Origin: Planctomycetota bacterium | Lineage (GTDB): Bacteria; Planctomycetota; UBA1135; GCA-002686595 | Assembly (NCBI GenBank): GCA_012959525.1 | Contig: DUDB01000047.1 | Coordinates: 198,779-262,778, forward strand | Length of the DNA: 64,000 nucleotides | Direction: 5' to 3' | Shown here: piece after piece, positions 49,591 through 58,217 of the stretch | Layout: every line of letters starts with the position of its first letter | How positions within the stretch are numbered: position 1 is the stretch's first letter | Notes under the pieces: model-generated | What the model saw: the letters and a program-made list of their open reading frames with translations, nothing else | The model's database searches: none | Told to the model about the DNA's origin: nothing | Position numbers and translations under genes: made by a program

Positions 49591-50736
49591 TCAGAACCCG
49601 AAGAAGCCCTGCTCGCGCAAGCCCTCATGGATCTCGTCGGCCAACATTGCGTGTCCCCTGGGAGTGAAGTGCTTGGGGTCGTGCAAGAAGAACAGGGACT
49701 GATCTGCCCATTGAGGGTCGATCTGGTCCATCGACTCTCTATCGGTGGACCAGATCCGATCGGGATCCAGCCCCATCTCCGCCACATGCTTCAGCAGTGG
49801 ATCCATCACCTTGCGGGCCGCTGAAAACGTGTCCAGTCGGTCGAGCTCGTGAATCGGGTCCCAGTCGGCCAAGAGAGCCGCCAGGCGCGGACGATCGGGG
49901 TGACGGCAATGGACGAAGGCTGGCAAAGGAATAAGGACCAGCTGCGATCCATCCGAGTGGACCTCGCCAGCGAGCTCCGCTGTCCTTCTTATGAACCGCC
50001 TCCACAGGACCTCGTGAGCTGGCGCGAAGGGCTCCTCCCAGATGGCCTGCACTCGCCTGTGCTCAGCGCGTTCACTCGAATTGTATCGCCGGCCCTGGGC
50101 GTGATTCCCAGCCGAGACGCTGCGCTGCCAGAAGTCGTACAGAGCGGTCTCACGCACGGCTTGGGCCAGGGCGGAGGCGTGCTCGGGCTCCCAGACGGAG
50201 GCTGGCCGTGCAGAGACGTCATTGAGAGCGAGCAACACCAGATCCGGCTTGTGAGGTCGTACGGCATGCTCATAGCACTGGGCCATCTGCTCCAGGGTGT
50301 ATCCGGGCAGCCCGAAGTTCATGACGACGGTCGCGCGCTGGGGAGTCTCTGCACGCATGGACTCCTCCAGTAGATCCGTCCAACGTTCGGTCTCTTCGAC
50401 CCCCGCGCCAAAGGTGACCGAATCGCCCAGGACGGCGATGCGCAGGGTCGCCCCCTGTTCGGAGCCAGGAGGGAGCCACTCCTGGTCGCGGAAACCATGG
50501 GAGTTGATGCGTAGGGGTATCCCAGACTCTCCATAGGCGAGGTCGGCCGTTCGCAGGCGCCAACCCAGGGCGGGGTCGGCCTCTCTTTCCACGGTAGCAC
50601 CATAGGAGGTGTAGGACCTGAGGCTCCATTCGATCGCCAATAGGCCCAGCATCACGGCGAAGATCAGGCCCCGGGCAAGGGAGGGCCGACCTGTCGGTGA
50701 AGGAGGCAGAACAGATGGGCTCGTGGTCGATGTCAT
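49591..50736 (-). CDS. membrane-anchored SGNH hydrolase, probable partner of the MBOAT protein
   Basis: 381 residues with an N-terminal membrane helix (about 22-40). SGNH catalytic motifs: VLGDSVTFGAG (block I nucleophile Ser), LALNDVSA (block III Asn) and the C-terminal D-x-x-H in HDPKHFTPRGHAML. A soluble domain outside the membrane completes it. Such proteins move acetyl groups to polysaccharide in the periplasm, in AlgJ/AlgX fashion, together with an MBOAT transporter, here encoded directly downstream. Other substrates are possible. No export of a polysaccharide is evident from neighbours. Confidence 0.88.
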   Translation of the reverse strand: MTSTTSPSVLPPSPTGRPSLARGLIFAVMLGLLAIEWSLRSYTSYGATVEREADPALGWRLRTADLAYGESGIPLRINSHGFRDQEWLPPGSEQGATLRIAVLGDSVTFGAGVEETERWTDLLEESMRAETPQRATVVMNFGLPGYTLEQMAQCYEHAVRPHKPDLVLLALNDVSARPASVWEPEHASALAQAVRETALYDFWQRSVSAGNHAQGRRYNSSERAEHRRVQAIWEEPFAPAHEVLWRRFIRRTAELAGEVHSDGSQLVLIPLPAFVHCRHPDRPRLAALLADWDPIHELDRLDTFSAARKVMDPLLKHVAEMGLDPDRIWSTDRESMDQIDPQWADQSLFFLHDPKHFTPRGHAMLADEIHEGLREQGFFGF

Positions 50737-50998
50737 GGCGAAGCGAATGCGAAAACAGAACCCGCAATCTCCACCTGAACCACCGTTAGGGACTCGTACG
50801 TCCCGCCGATGAGCGGGAGTAATTCACACGAGCATCCGAAGGCCAGACATGTGTCAACGTTGAGGATCAACTTCCAAAGTAAGCGAGCCATTGGAATCCC
50901 ACCACCGGGCCCAAAACGATTCGGAACCAAGCCGCCGTTACTTCTCGAAAAGACTACCGACTTGTCCCCGATTGAGACCTTCAAGTAGACCGAAGGGC

Positions 50999-51535
50999 CT
51001 ACGCGTTGCGATCGTTGTTGACCCGAGCTTCGTCGTAGAACGCGATGCCATGGTCGATGCCCGCGCGGCTCTTTGCAATCCAAACAGCCTGGCCCACGTG
51101 CCACGAGAAGTGCTCCACGACGTGGAAGATGGCCTCTAAACCCGTAACCTCAAATCCCTGGATCGCGTAGCCCTTCTGCAGGGGTTCCTCCCCGAGCGAG
51201 GCAAGCAACTCGGTCGCTGCACGGGTCGTGGTTATCAACTGCTCGAGCAGCTCTGTGCGCTCAACGCTCGCCTCTTCCCGGTACTCGTTCGAGAACTCAA
51301 GGGTGCGTTCCCGGGCATCGGGCTCGCCTCCCACCCCAGAAAGGATCCACTGTCGCACGTTGCCTTCGAGGTGCATGAGGATCGTCCCCATGCTCAAGGC
51401 TCCCGAGTGCGGCTGCCACCACAGCTCACCCTCCGGCAGCACGGCCAGGGCAGCCGTCAGTCGTTCGGGATAGACACGGCCCAGGTACTCGCGGCTGCGC
51501 GACAGGAAGAGATCGCTGCTGGACGGGTCACTCAC
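50999..51535 (-). CDS. DinB-family (DUF1572-like) metal-binding protein
   Basis: 178 residues. A four-helix bundle of the DinB/YfiT class with metal His ligands in MHLEGNVRQW (residue near 55) and HVVEHFSWHVGQ (near 140). These proteins are often thiol S-transferases using bacillithiol or mycothiol, but many are uncharacterised. It overlaps the end of the upstream gene by 8 nt, so the pair is cotranscribed behind gcvP. Confidence 0.88.
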   Translation of the reverse strand: MSDPSSSDLFLSRSREYLGRVYPERLTAALAVLPEGELWWQPHSGALSMGTILMHLEGNVRQWILSGVGGEPDARERTLEFSNEYREEASVERTELLEQLITTTRAATELLASLGEEPLQKGYAIQGFEVTGLEAIFHVVEHFSWHVGQAVWIAKSRAGIDHGIAFYDEARVNNDRNA

Positions 51536-52025
51536 TAGTCGATTCCTGCAGCCAGGTCAGCTGGGCCGCACCACCCGGGTCGAGGGAGACGCCCTCGATA
51601 ACGATGCCGGCCAGCCGTTGCTCCTGATCCAGTGCCAGCCAGATCAGGTTTGAGCCGATGCGACCCCATTCGTCGGCCACGCGCTCACTGAACTGGATCT
51701 TGAGTACGCCCGCTGATGGATCGAAGAAGCACGCTGCAGGGAGGTCGGGCTCGACCTCGACCTCTGCAAAGGTAGCTGCCCGCTCATCCCCCGGACGATC
51801 TAAGGGGTCTTCCAGCTCGCCCGCGCATGCCGCCACAACTACCGACAAGTGCACCACGTGCTCTTCATCATCGAGGGAAATGACCACCCCTTCGCCCAAC
51901 GAGATGGACACTCCCCCGATGGCGGTCCGGTTGGAGACGGCCTCCACCAAGCCGGCATCGGGATCAAAAAATGCCTTGAAGCAATCGCTCCCCAACCACA
52001 TCACCTGAACTTGGGGTGCGGTCAA
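51528..52025 (-). CDS. protein with an internal repeat, DUF2283-like, unknown function
   Basis: About 165 residues from TTG 52025, directly behind the gcvP stop, with GTG 52004 and ATG 52001 as alternatives. There are two similar halves: FFDPDAGLVEAVSNRTAIGG...VVISLDDEEHVVHL and FFDPSAGVLKIQFSERVADEW...IWLALDQEQRLAGIVIEGVS. Each half looks like a DUF2283 unit (a small beta domain with a DPxAG turn and a D-xx-xR turn), so this is probably a tandem duplication. It has no signal peptide. It is between gcvP and DinB on the same strand. Confidence 0.65.
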   Translation of the reverse strand: MTAPQVQVMWLGSDCFKAFFDPDAGLVEAVSNRTAIGGVSISLGEGVVISLDDEEHVVHLSVVVAACAGELEDPLDRPGDERAATFAEVEVEPDLPAACFFDPSAGVLKIQFSERVADEWGRIGSNLIWLALDQEQRLAGIVIEGVSLDPGGAAQLTWLQESTSE

Positions 52026-52026
52026 C

Positions 52027-54975
52027 TCACACCCCGCTCTCGCAAGGGAGCACCGATTCGGCCGCCAGCTCTTCAACGCTCGAACAGGTGCAGATCAGGT
52101 TCTTGTCACCGTAGCCGTTGTCTATTCGCCCCACGTGTGGCCAGAACTTGTGTCGCCGCGACCAGGGCGCGGGCCAAACGGCCTGCTCTCGAGTGTAGGG
52201 GTGATCCCAGTTATCCGACGTGACTGCTCCGGCGGTGTGCGGTGCGTTCTTCAAGGGGTTGTCTGCTCGGTCCAAACGCCCCTCTTCAACGTCGCGAACC
52301 TCGCCACGGATCGAGATCAGCGCGACGCACAACCGATCGAGCTCGTGCCTGGGTTCGGACTCGGTGGGCTCGATCATCAAGGTACCAGCAACAGGGAAGG
52401 ACATGGTGGGTGCGTGGAACCCATAGTCCATCAGGCGCTTGGCCACGTCCTCGGCGACGATGCCCGCACTCTTCTCAAAGGGGCGCAGGTCGATGATGAA
52501 TTCGTGGGCCACACGGCCACGCGCACCACGGAAGAGCACCGCGTAGTGCTCGGAGAGTCTGCTCGCCATGTAGTTGGCTGACAGAATCGCAACCTGCGTG
52601 GCACGCTTGAGACCCGCGGCGCCCAGCAGGTGGATGTACATCCAGGAGATGGGGAGCACGCCCGCGCTGCCCCAAGGGGCCGCAGAGATCGCGCCGATAG
52701 CCTCTGAACCGCCACTCGGCACGACGGGGTTCGAGGGCAAGAAAGGCGCCAGGTGAGCCGCGACTCCTATGGGCCCCATGCCCGGGCCGCCTCCCCCATG
52801 GGGAATGGCAAAGGTCTTGTGCAGGTTCAGATGGCAGACGTCGGCGCCGATATCCCCGGGCCGGCACAGGCCAACCTGGGCATTCATGTTGGCCCCATCC
52901 ATATACACCTGTCCACCAGCATCGTGCACCACCTGGCACAACTCGATCACGCCCTCCTCGAAGACGCCGTGGGTCGAGGGGTAGGTGATCATCATGGCCG
53001 AGAGGGTCTCGCTGTGTTCCTGCGCCTTGGCGCGCAGGTCCTCCATGTCCACGTTTCCATTGACATCGCAGGCGACAGCCACCACACGCATGCCCGCAAG
53101 CACAGCGCTGGCCGGATTGGTTCCGTGTGCAGACGTTGGGATCAGGCACACGTCACGCCCCATCTCTCCGCGTGCCTCCTGGTAGGCACGAATAACAAGC
53201 ATGCCCGCATACTCGCCTTGAGATCCGGCATTGGGCTGCAGCGAGACGGCCGCAAATCCTGTGATCTCCTCCAGGGCGCCCTCCAGGGTTCGGAAGAGCT
53301 CGGCGTAGCCCTGAGCCTGTTCGGTGGGCGCGAAGGGATGCAGTGATCCGAACTCGGGCCAGGTTATGGGCAACATCTGAGTCGTGGCGTTGAGCTTCAT
53401 CGTGCATGATCCCAGAGGAATCATGGATGTCGTCAATGACAGGTCGCGGCCGGAAAGGCGGTGCAAGTAGCGCAGCATCTCGTGCTCGCTGCGGTACTCA
53501 TTGAAGACGGTGCCACTCAGGTACTCACTGGTCCTTGCCAGCGGGACGGGCAGTTCTTCAACCGCCCGTTCGAGGGCTTCGACGTTCACGCCGGACGCGG
53601 CGCTTGCATCCCCGAAGACGCCAAGCAGATCGCGCACGTCGTCCAAGCTCGTGGTCTCATCCAACGAGATCCCCACCGCCCGCTCGTCGATGACACGCAA
53701 GTTCATCCCCGCCGCGTGGGCGCGCCCATGCAAGGCCTCAGCGCCGCCATCAGACGGCTCCACCCGGAGGGTGTCGAAGACCTCTCCGGGCTGCACCTTG
53801 CACCCCAGCTTCTCCAGAGCGGCTGCCAGCCCCAGGGTGCGTCGCCGCACGCGGCTGGCGATATGACGCAGACCATCGGCACCGTGGTACGTGGCGTACA
53901 AGCCAGCCATGATCGCGAGCAGGACCTGGGCCGTGCAGATATTGCTCGTGGCCTTGTCGCGTCGGATGTGCTGTTCGCGGGTCTGCAGGGCCATGCGCAG
54001 GGCAGGGTTGCCATGCACGTCACGGGAAACGCCAATCACCCGACCGGGCAGCTGGCGCTTGTACTCCTCGCGGGTCGCCATGAACGCGGCGTGGGGCCCG
54101 CCGTATCCCATGGGCACTCCAAACCGCTGGCTGTTGCCCACCGCCACGTCCGCACCAAACTCTCCTGGTGCACGCAACAGGGTCAGGGCCAGCAGGTCGG
54201 TGGCGACAACGAGCAGGGCACCGGCAGCGTGCACCCGCTCAGCGAGGGCCTCTTGATCTTCGACGCAGCCATAGGTGTCGGGATACTGCACCAGTACGGC
54301 GCTGCACTCTGAAAACTCTGCGGCCGCTGGGTTCCCCACTTCGACGGTGAGGCCCAGGGCACCGGCCCTTGTGCGAACGACCGAGATTGTCTGCGGGTGG
54401 CACGTGTCTGCAACGAAGAACGTAGAGCGTTTCTTGCGCCCCGCCGCCCAACACAAGTTCAAGGCCTCGGCTGCTGCAGTGCCTTCGTCGAGCAGAGAGG
54501 CGTTCGCCAAGGGCAGGCCGGTCAGGTCCGCCACCATGGTCTGGTAGTTCAAGAGCGCTTCCAGACGGCCCTGACTAATCTCTGCCTGGTAGGGCGTGTA
54601 CTGGGTGTACCAGCTGGGATTCTCCAGCACGTTGCGCTGAATAACGGTGGGCACGAGGCACGGCGAGTAGCCCATGCCGATGTAGCTCTTGTGGCACTGA
54701 TTTTTCGCTGCAATCAAGCGCAACTCCTCCAGCAGGCCGTTCTCTGAACGGGGCGGGCCCAGCTTCAGATCCCCCTGCATGCGAATGGACGCAGGCAGCG
54801 TCTCATCCATGAGGCCGTCTAGGCTATTGACCCCCAACTCCTCCAACATGGCCTGCACGTCATCGTCGCTGAGGGCAATGTGGCGCTGAACGAACGAGTC
54901 GTGTCGGGAGGCAGGGCTTTGCGGGGAATCGGTCAACGCAGTGGTCGGGGCAAGGGCTTCAGGGGGGGCCACCAT
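52027..54975 (-). CDS. gcvP: glycine dehydrogenase (decarboxylating), single-chain P protein
   Basis: About 982 residues; decarboxylates glycine with PLP and loads the aminomethyl group on lipoyl GcvH. Fused GcvPA-GcvPB type, as in proteobacteria. The PLP lysine is K720 in [25 protein letters not shown], and FVQRHIAL at the start matches the usual FxxRHIG. The start is uncertain: ATG 54975 (used here), an upstream TTG 54987, or a TTG at 54936, which gives an N-terminus closest in length to E. coli. It has no riboswitch, unlike gcvT. It lies 40 kb from gcvT-H and is divergent from the Nudix gene across a 16-bp inverted repeat. Confidence 0.96.
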   Translation of the reverse strand: MVAPPEALAPTTALTDSPQSPASRHDSFVQRHIALSDDDVQAMLEELGVNSLDGLMDETLPASIRMQGDLKLGPPRSENGLLEELRLIAAKNQCHKSYIGMGYSPCLVPTVIQRNVLENPSWYTQYTPYQAEISQGRLEALLNYQTMVADLTGLPLANASLLDEGTAAAEALNLCWAAGRKKRSTFFVADTCHPQTISVVRTRAGALGLTVEVGNPAAAEFSECSAVLVQYPDTYGCVEDQEALAERVHAAGALLVVATDLLALTLLRAPGEFGADVAVGNSQRFGVPMGYGGPHAAFMATREEYKRQLPGRVIGVSRDVHGNPALRMALQTREQHIRRDKATSNICTAQVLLAIMAGLYATYHGADGLRHIASRVRRRTLGLAAALEKLGCKVQPGEVFDTLRVEPSDGGAEALHGRAHAAGMNLRVIDERAVGISLDETTSLDDVRDLLGVFGDASAASGVNVEALERAVEELPVPLARTSEYLSGTVFNEYRSEHEMLRYLHRLSGRDLSLTTSMIPLGSCTMKLNATTQMLPITWPEFGSLHPFAPTEQAQGYAELFRTLEGALEEITGFAAVSLQPNAGSQGEYAGMLVIRAYQEARGEMGRDVCLIPTSAHGTNPASAVLAGMRVVAVACDVNGNVDMEDLRAKAQEHSETLSAMMITYPSTHGVFEEGVIELCQVVHDAGGQVYMDGANMNAQVGLCRPGDIGADVCHLNLHKTFAIPHGGGGPGMGPIGVAAHLAPFLPSNPVVPSGGSEAIGAISAAPWGSAGVLPISWMYIHLLGAAGLKRATQVAILSANYMASRLSEHYAVLFRGARGRVAHEFIIDLRPFEKSAGIVAEDVAKRLMDYGFHAPTMSFPVAGTLMIEPTESEPRHELDRLCVALISIRGEVRDVEEGRLDRADNPLKNAPHTAGAVTSDNWDHPYTREQAVWPAPWSRRHKFWPHVGRIDNGYGDKNLICTCSSVEELAAESVLPCESGV

Positions 54976-55011
54976 ACGCTGTCGCAACCCGACGTGCGAC
55001 AGCGTATGGTG
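54970..55011. promoter_or_regulatory. 16-bp perfect inverted repeat between gcvP and the Nudix gene
   Basis: CACCATACGCTGTCGC (54970-54985) is the exact complement of 54996-55011, with a 10-nt centre (AACCCGACGT). On both strands the arm reads GCGTATGGTG, so each arm contains a TATGGT hexamer; the plus-strand copy is exactly 6 nt before the Nudix ATG. It spans the shared control region of two divergent genes and overlaps the first codons of gcvP. A bidirectional operator/promoter is likely, with a cruciform as an alternative. Confidence 0.7.
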
Positions 55012-55016
55012 ACTCC
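55005..55016 (+). promoter_or_regulatory. leaderless promoter: TATGGT-N6-ATG (within the inverted repeat)
   Basis: TATGGT at 55005-55010, GACTCC, then the ATG at 55017. It lies inside the right arm of the 16-bp inverted repeat, so a protein bound there would control this start directly. Confidence 0.55.
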
Positions 55017-55763
55017 ATGGACCTCACGGCCATCGAAATCGTCGGAGATCGGACGGCCACGAGCCGCTGCGACGAGGGCTACATCAAGGTGTCGCGCCTG
55101 GACGTTCGCAACGTCTACTCGGACGGATCGACATCCAAGACCTACTCCTGCGACGTGATGAGCCGGCCCCAGAGCGACGCGGTGGTGGCCGTGCTCTACG
55201 CCCTGGACGGCGAGGGTGGGATCGAGGTGGTGCTACGCGAGGCCCCGCGGGTACCGATCTACCTGCGCAGGGACAAGGAGTTTGTGCACCCGGATCCCAG
55301 GGAGTACCTCTCCTTGCACGAAGTGGTGGCGGGAGTGGTCGAAGCCAGCGATCCTGCGGGGATCGAGGGTCTCAGGGTCCGTGCCCATGCCGAGGCCTTG
55401 GAGGAGGCTGGGGTCACCATCGACCCCGGTGATTTTCAGCCCCTAGGCGGTGAGAGCTTCGCCAGCCCTGGGGTGACGGACGAGAAGATCTACTTCCTTG
55501 CCGGACACGTGCCGAGCGGGCAGGAGGCCACGACTCCCGAGGGCGACGGCTCCACCATGGAGGAGTGGTGTGTCTTACACCGCTTCGAATTGGGCCGAGC
55601 TATCGAGGCCTGCCGCTCGGGGGAGATTCCGGACATGAAGACCGAGGTGGCCCTGTTGCGTCTGGCGGACTACCTGGGTTGGATCCCGCAGTTGCGCTGC
55701 TTCCGATCCGATCTGCCGCCGGAGTTGGCGGCGCGGTACTCGTCGCTGGGCATCGATTCCTAA
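55017..55763 (+). CDS. Nudix hydrolase family protein (ADP-ribose pyrophosphatase-like)
   Basis: 248 residues. The Nudix fold is suggested by [33 protein letters not shown] and by the box-like region [33 protein letters not shown]. The catalytic glutamates (A-E-A-L-E-E) are kept, but the box Arg is replaced by Ala. It also has the C-terminal PPELAARY. The family cleaves nucleoside diphosphates linked to another moiety. Divergent from gcvP, with shared control DNA. Confidence 0.8.
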   Translation: MDLTAIEIVGDRTATSRCDEGYIKVSRLDVRNVYSDGSTSKTYSCDVMSRPQSDAVVAVLYALDGEGGIEVVLREAPRVPIYLRRDKEFVHPDPREYLSLHEVVAGVVEASDPAGIEGLRVRAHAEALEEAGVTIDPGDFQPLGGESFASPGVTDEKIYFLAGHVPSGQEATTPEGDGSTMEEWCVLHRFELGRAIEACRSGEIPDMKTEVALLRLADYLGWIPQLRCFRSDLPPELAARYSSLGIDS

Positions 55764-55845
55764 TCTGGAGCACGCATCGGGGCCTAGCTCAAGGCGTCTA
55801 ATGGCAGGTGATCCGCGGATCTCCACCCTAAAGCCGCGATCGCGC

Positions 55846-55851
55846 TAGAAT
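55846..55851 (+). promoter_or_regulatory. TAGAAT promoter of the subtilase gene
   Basis: TAGAAT followed by C, 48 nt before the ATG at 55900. A 12-bp palindrome GATCCGCGGATC lies upstream at 55810-55821. Confidence 0.45.
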
Positions 55852-55899
55852 CACCTCCAGACTAGAGAATCGCCTCACGCACACCGCCCCAACAGATCA

Positions 55900-58083
55900 A
55901 TGAAGTACACGCTCTCCACCGATCACCTAGCTCTCCTCGCCCTACTCGTTACCTGGGTCCCCGCCGCCCAAGCACAAGAGCCCACAGTGAACCGAGCCGA
56001 GGGCGATGGCGATGGCCTCTTCCATCACCTCTCCCAGGTCGCCTCCGACGTTCGGGTGATCCCCGTTCCGAACAGTCAGGCATGGGCCATCACCTGGAGT
56101 GAGCAAGAGTCCAATGGAGCACCCCAGCCCTACTTCTCCCTGAGCCTTGGCGGCAGCACCTTCACCAATCCCAAGGCGAATGACGCCCGCATCCTGTTGC
56201 GCTTTGCTGAGTTCGACCCGCTCGAAGCTCTCCCGGCAGTCCCCACCACCCTCCATCGCCCCAGCGGGAGCAACCTGCACATCGTCCAATTCTGGACTCA
56301 GGGCATCGAGCCCTACCGGGAGACCCTGCGCAGCATGGGCGTGCGCCTGCATCTGTTCCTCGCCAACCACTCCCACGTGGTGGGCATGGACGCGAAGCAG
56401 GCCGAGCAGGTTCGTAGTCTGCCTTTTGTGCGCTGGGTCGGCCCGTTCCACGTGGCCTACAAGTTTGAGAGAGGCCTACTCTCCGCGGATCACCCCGCCT
56501 GGGACGAGGGTCCGACGGCGCGCTTCAACATGCTGACCATGGAGCGCGGCATGGAGGGTCAGGAGCCCGTCTCCCAGTTCATCACGGCTATCGGGGGGAC
56601 GGTGAATCAGACAACGCCCCAGACCTTCCTGATGAGCGCCACGCTAACCCGTGACCAGTTGTTGGAGGTCGCGCGTCTGGATCACGTGCAGTGGATCGAC
56701 GTCTGGGGTGAGCCCGAGCACGACATGGACATCGCCCGTCAGATGCACGGCAGCGACTACGTTCAGTCCGTCGGGGGGTACCTCGGTCAGGGAGTCCAGG
56801 TCGAAGTTCTCGACGGGGGCTGCGACAAGAAGCATCCAGATCTCAAGAATTACAAGGAGCACGGCCCCAACTCGCCCAGCAGTCATGGCACCTCCACGTC
56901 AGGTATCGTCTGCGGTTCGGGGGGCATGGAGCTTCATGGTGGTTTGCTGACCATCGACCGCTCCCGAAACTGGGCGGCTCGCGGTGTCATGCCCCTGGCG
57001 AAGCTTGTCATCGCCGACTACGCCAATGTGGGCAACCGCTACACGCACACTCAAGATCTGCAGGCCAAGCCCTACCGCTGTGTGCTCCAAACGAACAGCT
57101 GGGGCGACCCGCGCACGACGGACTACACGAGTGTCTCCCAGCAGATGGACCTGATCCTGTTCGATTTTTCGCGCATCAGCATCCTGCAATCCCAATCCAA
57201 CGCCGGAGACCAGATGTCGCGACCCCAGGCCTGGGCCAAGAACATCATCGCTGTGGGTGGCGTGCGCCATCAGAACTCCCTGACCAAGAACGACGACAGT
57301 TGGAATGGCGGGGGGAGCATCGGCCCAGCGGCTGATGGCCGCATCAAGCCTGATCTGGCGAGCTACTACGACAACATTCTGACCACCACCATCGGAGGCG
57401 GATACACGTCGAATTTCGGCGGCACGTCTGGAGCGACCCCCATCATCGCAGGCCACCTGGGCCTCTTCTATCAGATGTGGTCGGATGGCATTTTCGGAAA
57501 CCCGGCACCCAAGGCCACGGTGTTCGCCAACCGTCCCCAGAACACGACCGCCAAGGCGGTGCTCATCAACACGGCCTCACAGTGGACCTTCTCGGGCTCC
57601 ACCCATGACCTGACCCGCGTCCACCAGGGCTGGGGCCACGCGGACCTGCAGACCATGTACGACCAGAAGGACCGCATGCTCGTCATTGATGAGACGGACG
57701 TCCTGACGGAGACCCAGGCGACGACTTACAACGTGACGGTCGATGGGACATCGCCTCTGAAGGTCACCATGATCTACCGCGACTGGCCGGGAACCACGGG
57801 TTCGTCTCTGCACCGCATCAATGACATGGACCTCATGGTGACCGACCCCAGCGGGACGGTCTACTGGGGCAACCGTGGCCTGAAGAACAACATGTGGTCC
57901 AATGCCGGTGGCAAAGCGAACACGAAGGACACTGTGGAGAACGTCTTCGTCCAGAAGCCTGCCGCCGGGACCTGGAGCGTGACGGTCACCGCTAGCGAGC
58001 TCAATCAGGACACGCACGTGGAGACGGCGGCCCTGGATTCCGACTACGCCCTGGTCGTCAGCGGGATCACGCCCGGGCCCTAG
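55900..58083 (+). CDS. exported subtilase-family (S8) serine protease
   Basis: 727 residues with a signal peptide (cleavage near AAQAQ). The catalytic triad is seen as D305 in VEVLDGGCDKKHPDL, H329 in SSHGTSTSGIV, and S510 in GGTSGATPIIAGH. The D-to-H spacing of 24 is short but within the family. The N-terminal 290 residues form a prodomain-like region with alternating strands (FVRWVGPFHVAYKFE), and the C-terminal 130 residues form a P-domain/PPC-like beta sandwich (TSPLKVTMIYRDWPGTTGSSLHRINDMDLMVTDPSG). It is a secreted peptidase, as expected for a polymer-degrading planctomycete. Confidence 0.92.
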   Translation: MKYTLSTDHLALLALLVTWVPAAQAQEPTVNRAEGDGDGLFHHLSQVASDVRVIPVPNSQAWAITWSEQESNGAPQPYFSLSLGGSTFTNPKANDARILLRFAEFDPLEALPAVPTTLHRPSGSNLHIVQFWTQGIEPYRETLRSMGVRLHLFLANHSHVVGMDAKQAEQVRSLPFVRWVGPFHVAYKFERGLLSADHPAWDEGPTARFNMLTMERGMEGQEPVSQFITAIGGTVNQTTPQTFLMSATLTRDQLLEVARLDHVQWIDVWGEPEHDMDIARQMHGSDYVQSVGGYLGQGVQVEVLDGGCDKKHPDLKNYKEHGPNSPSSHGTSTSGIVCGSGGMELHGGLLTIDRSRNWAARGVMPLAKLVIADYANVGNRYTHTQDLQAKPYRCVLQTNSWGDPRTTDYTSVSQQMDLILFDFSRISILQSQSNAGDQMSRPQAWAKNIIAVGGVRHQNSLTKNDDSWNGGGSIGPAADGRIKPDLASYYDNILTTTIGGGYTSNFGGTSGATPIIAGHLGLFYQMWSDGIFGNPAPKATVFANRPQNTTAKAVLINTASQWTFSGSTHDLTRVHQGWGHADLQTMYDQKDRMLVIDETDVLTETQATTYNVTVDGTSPLKVTMIYRDWPGTTGSSLHRINDMDLMVTDPSGTVYWGNRGLKNNMWSNAGGKANTKDTVENVFVQKPAAGTWSVTVTASELNQDTHVETAALDSDYALVVSGITPGP

Positions 58084-58217
58084 GGGCTCCCGCCCGAGTT
58101 CAGAGGGGTCGGTGGGCAGAGAGTCGGGCGATTACCCCGCTGGATTCCTGCGGATGGAGGACCTATAGGCACCCCACACTCTGCCCATGTCGGTTCCCAG
58201 CTACCCACTAATCGGAC

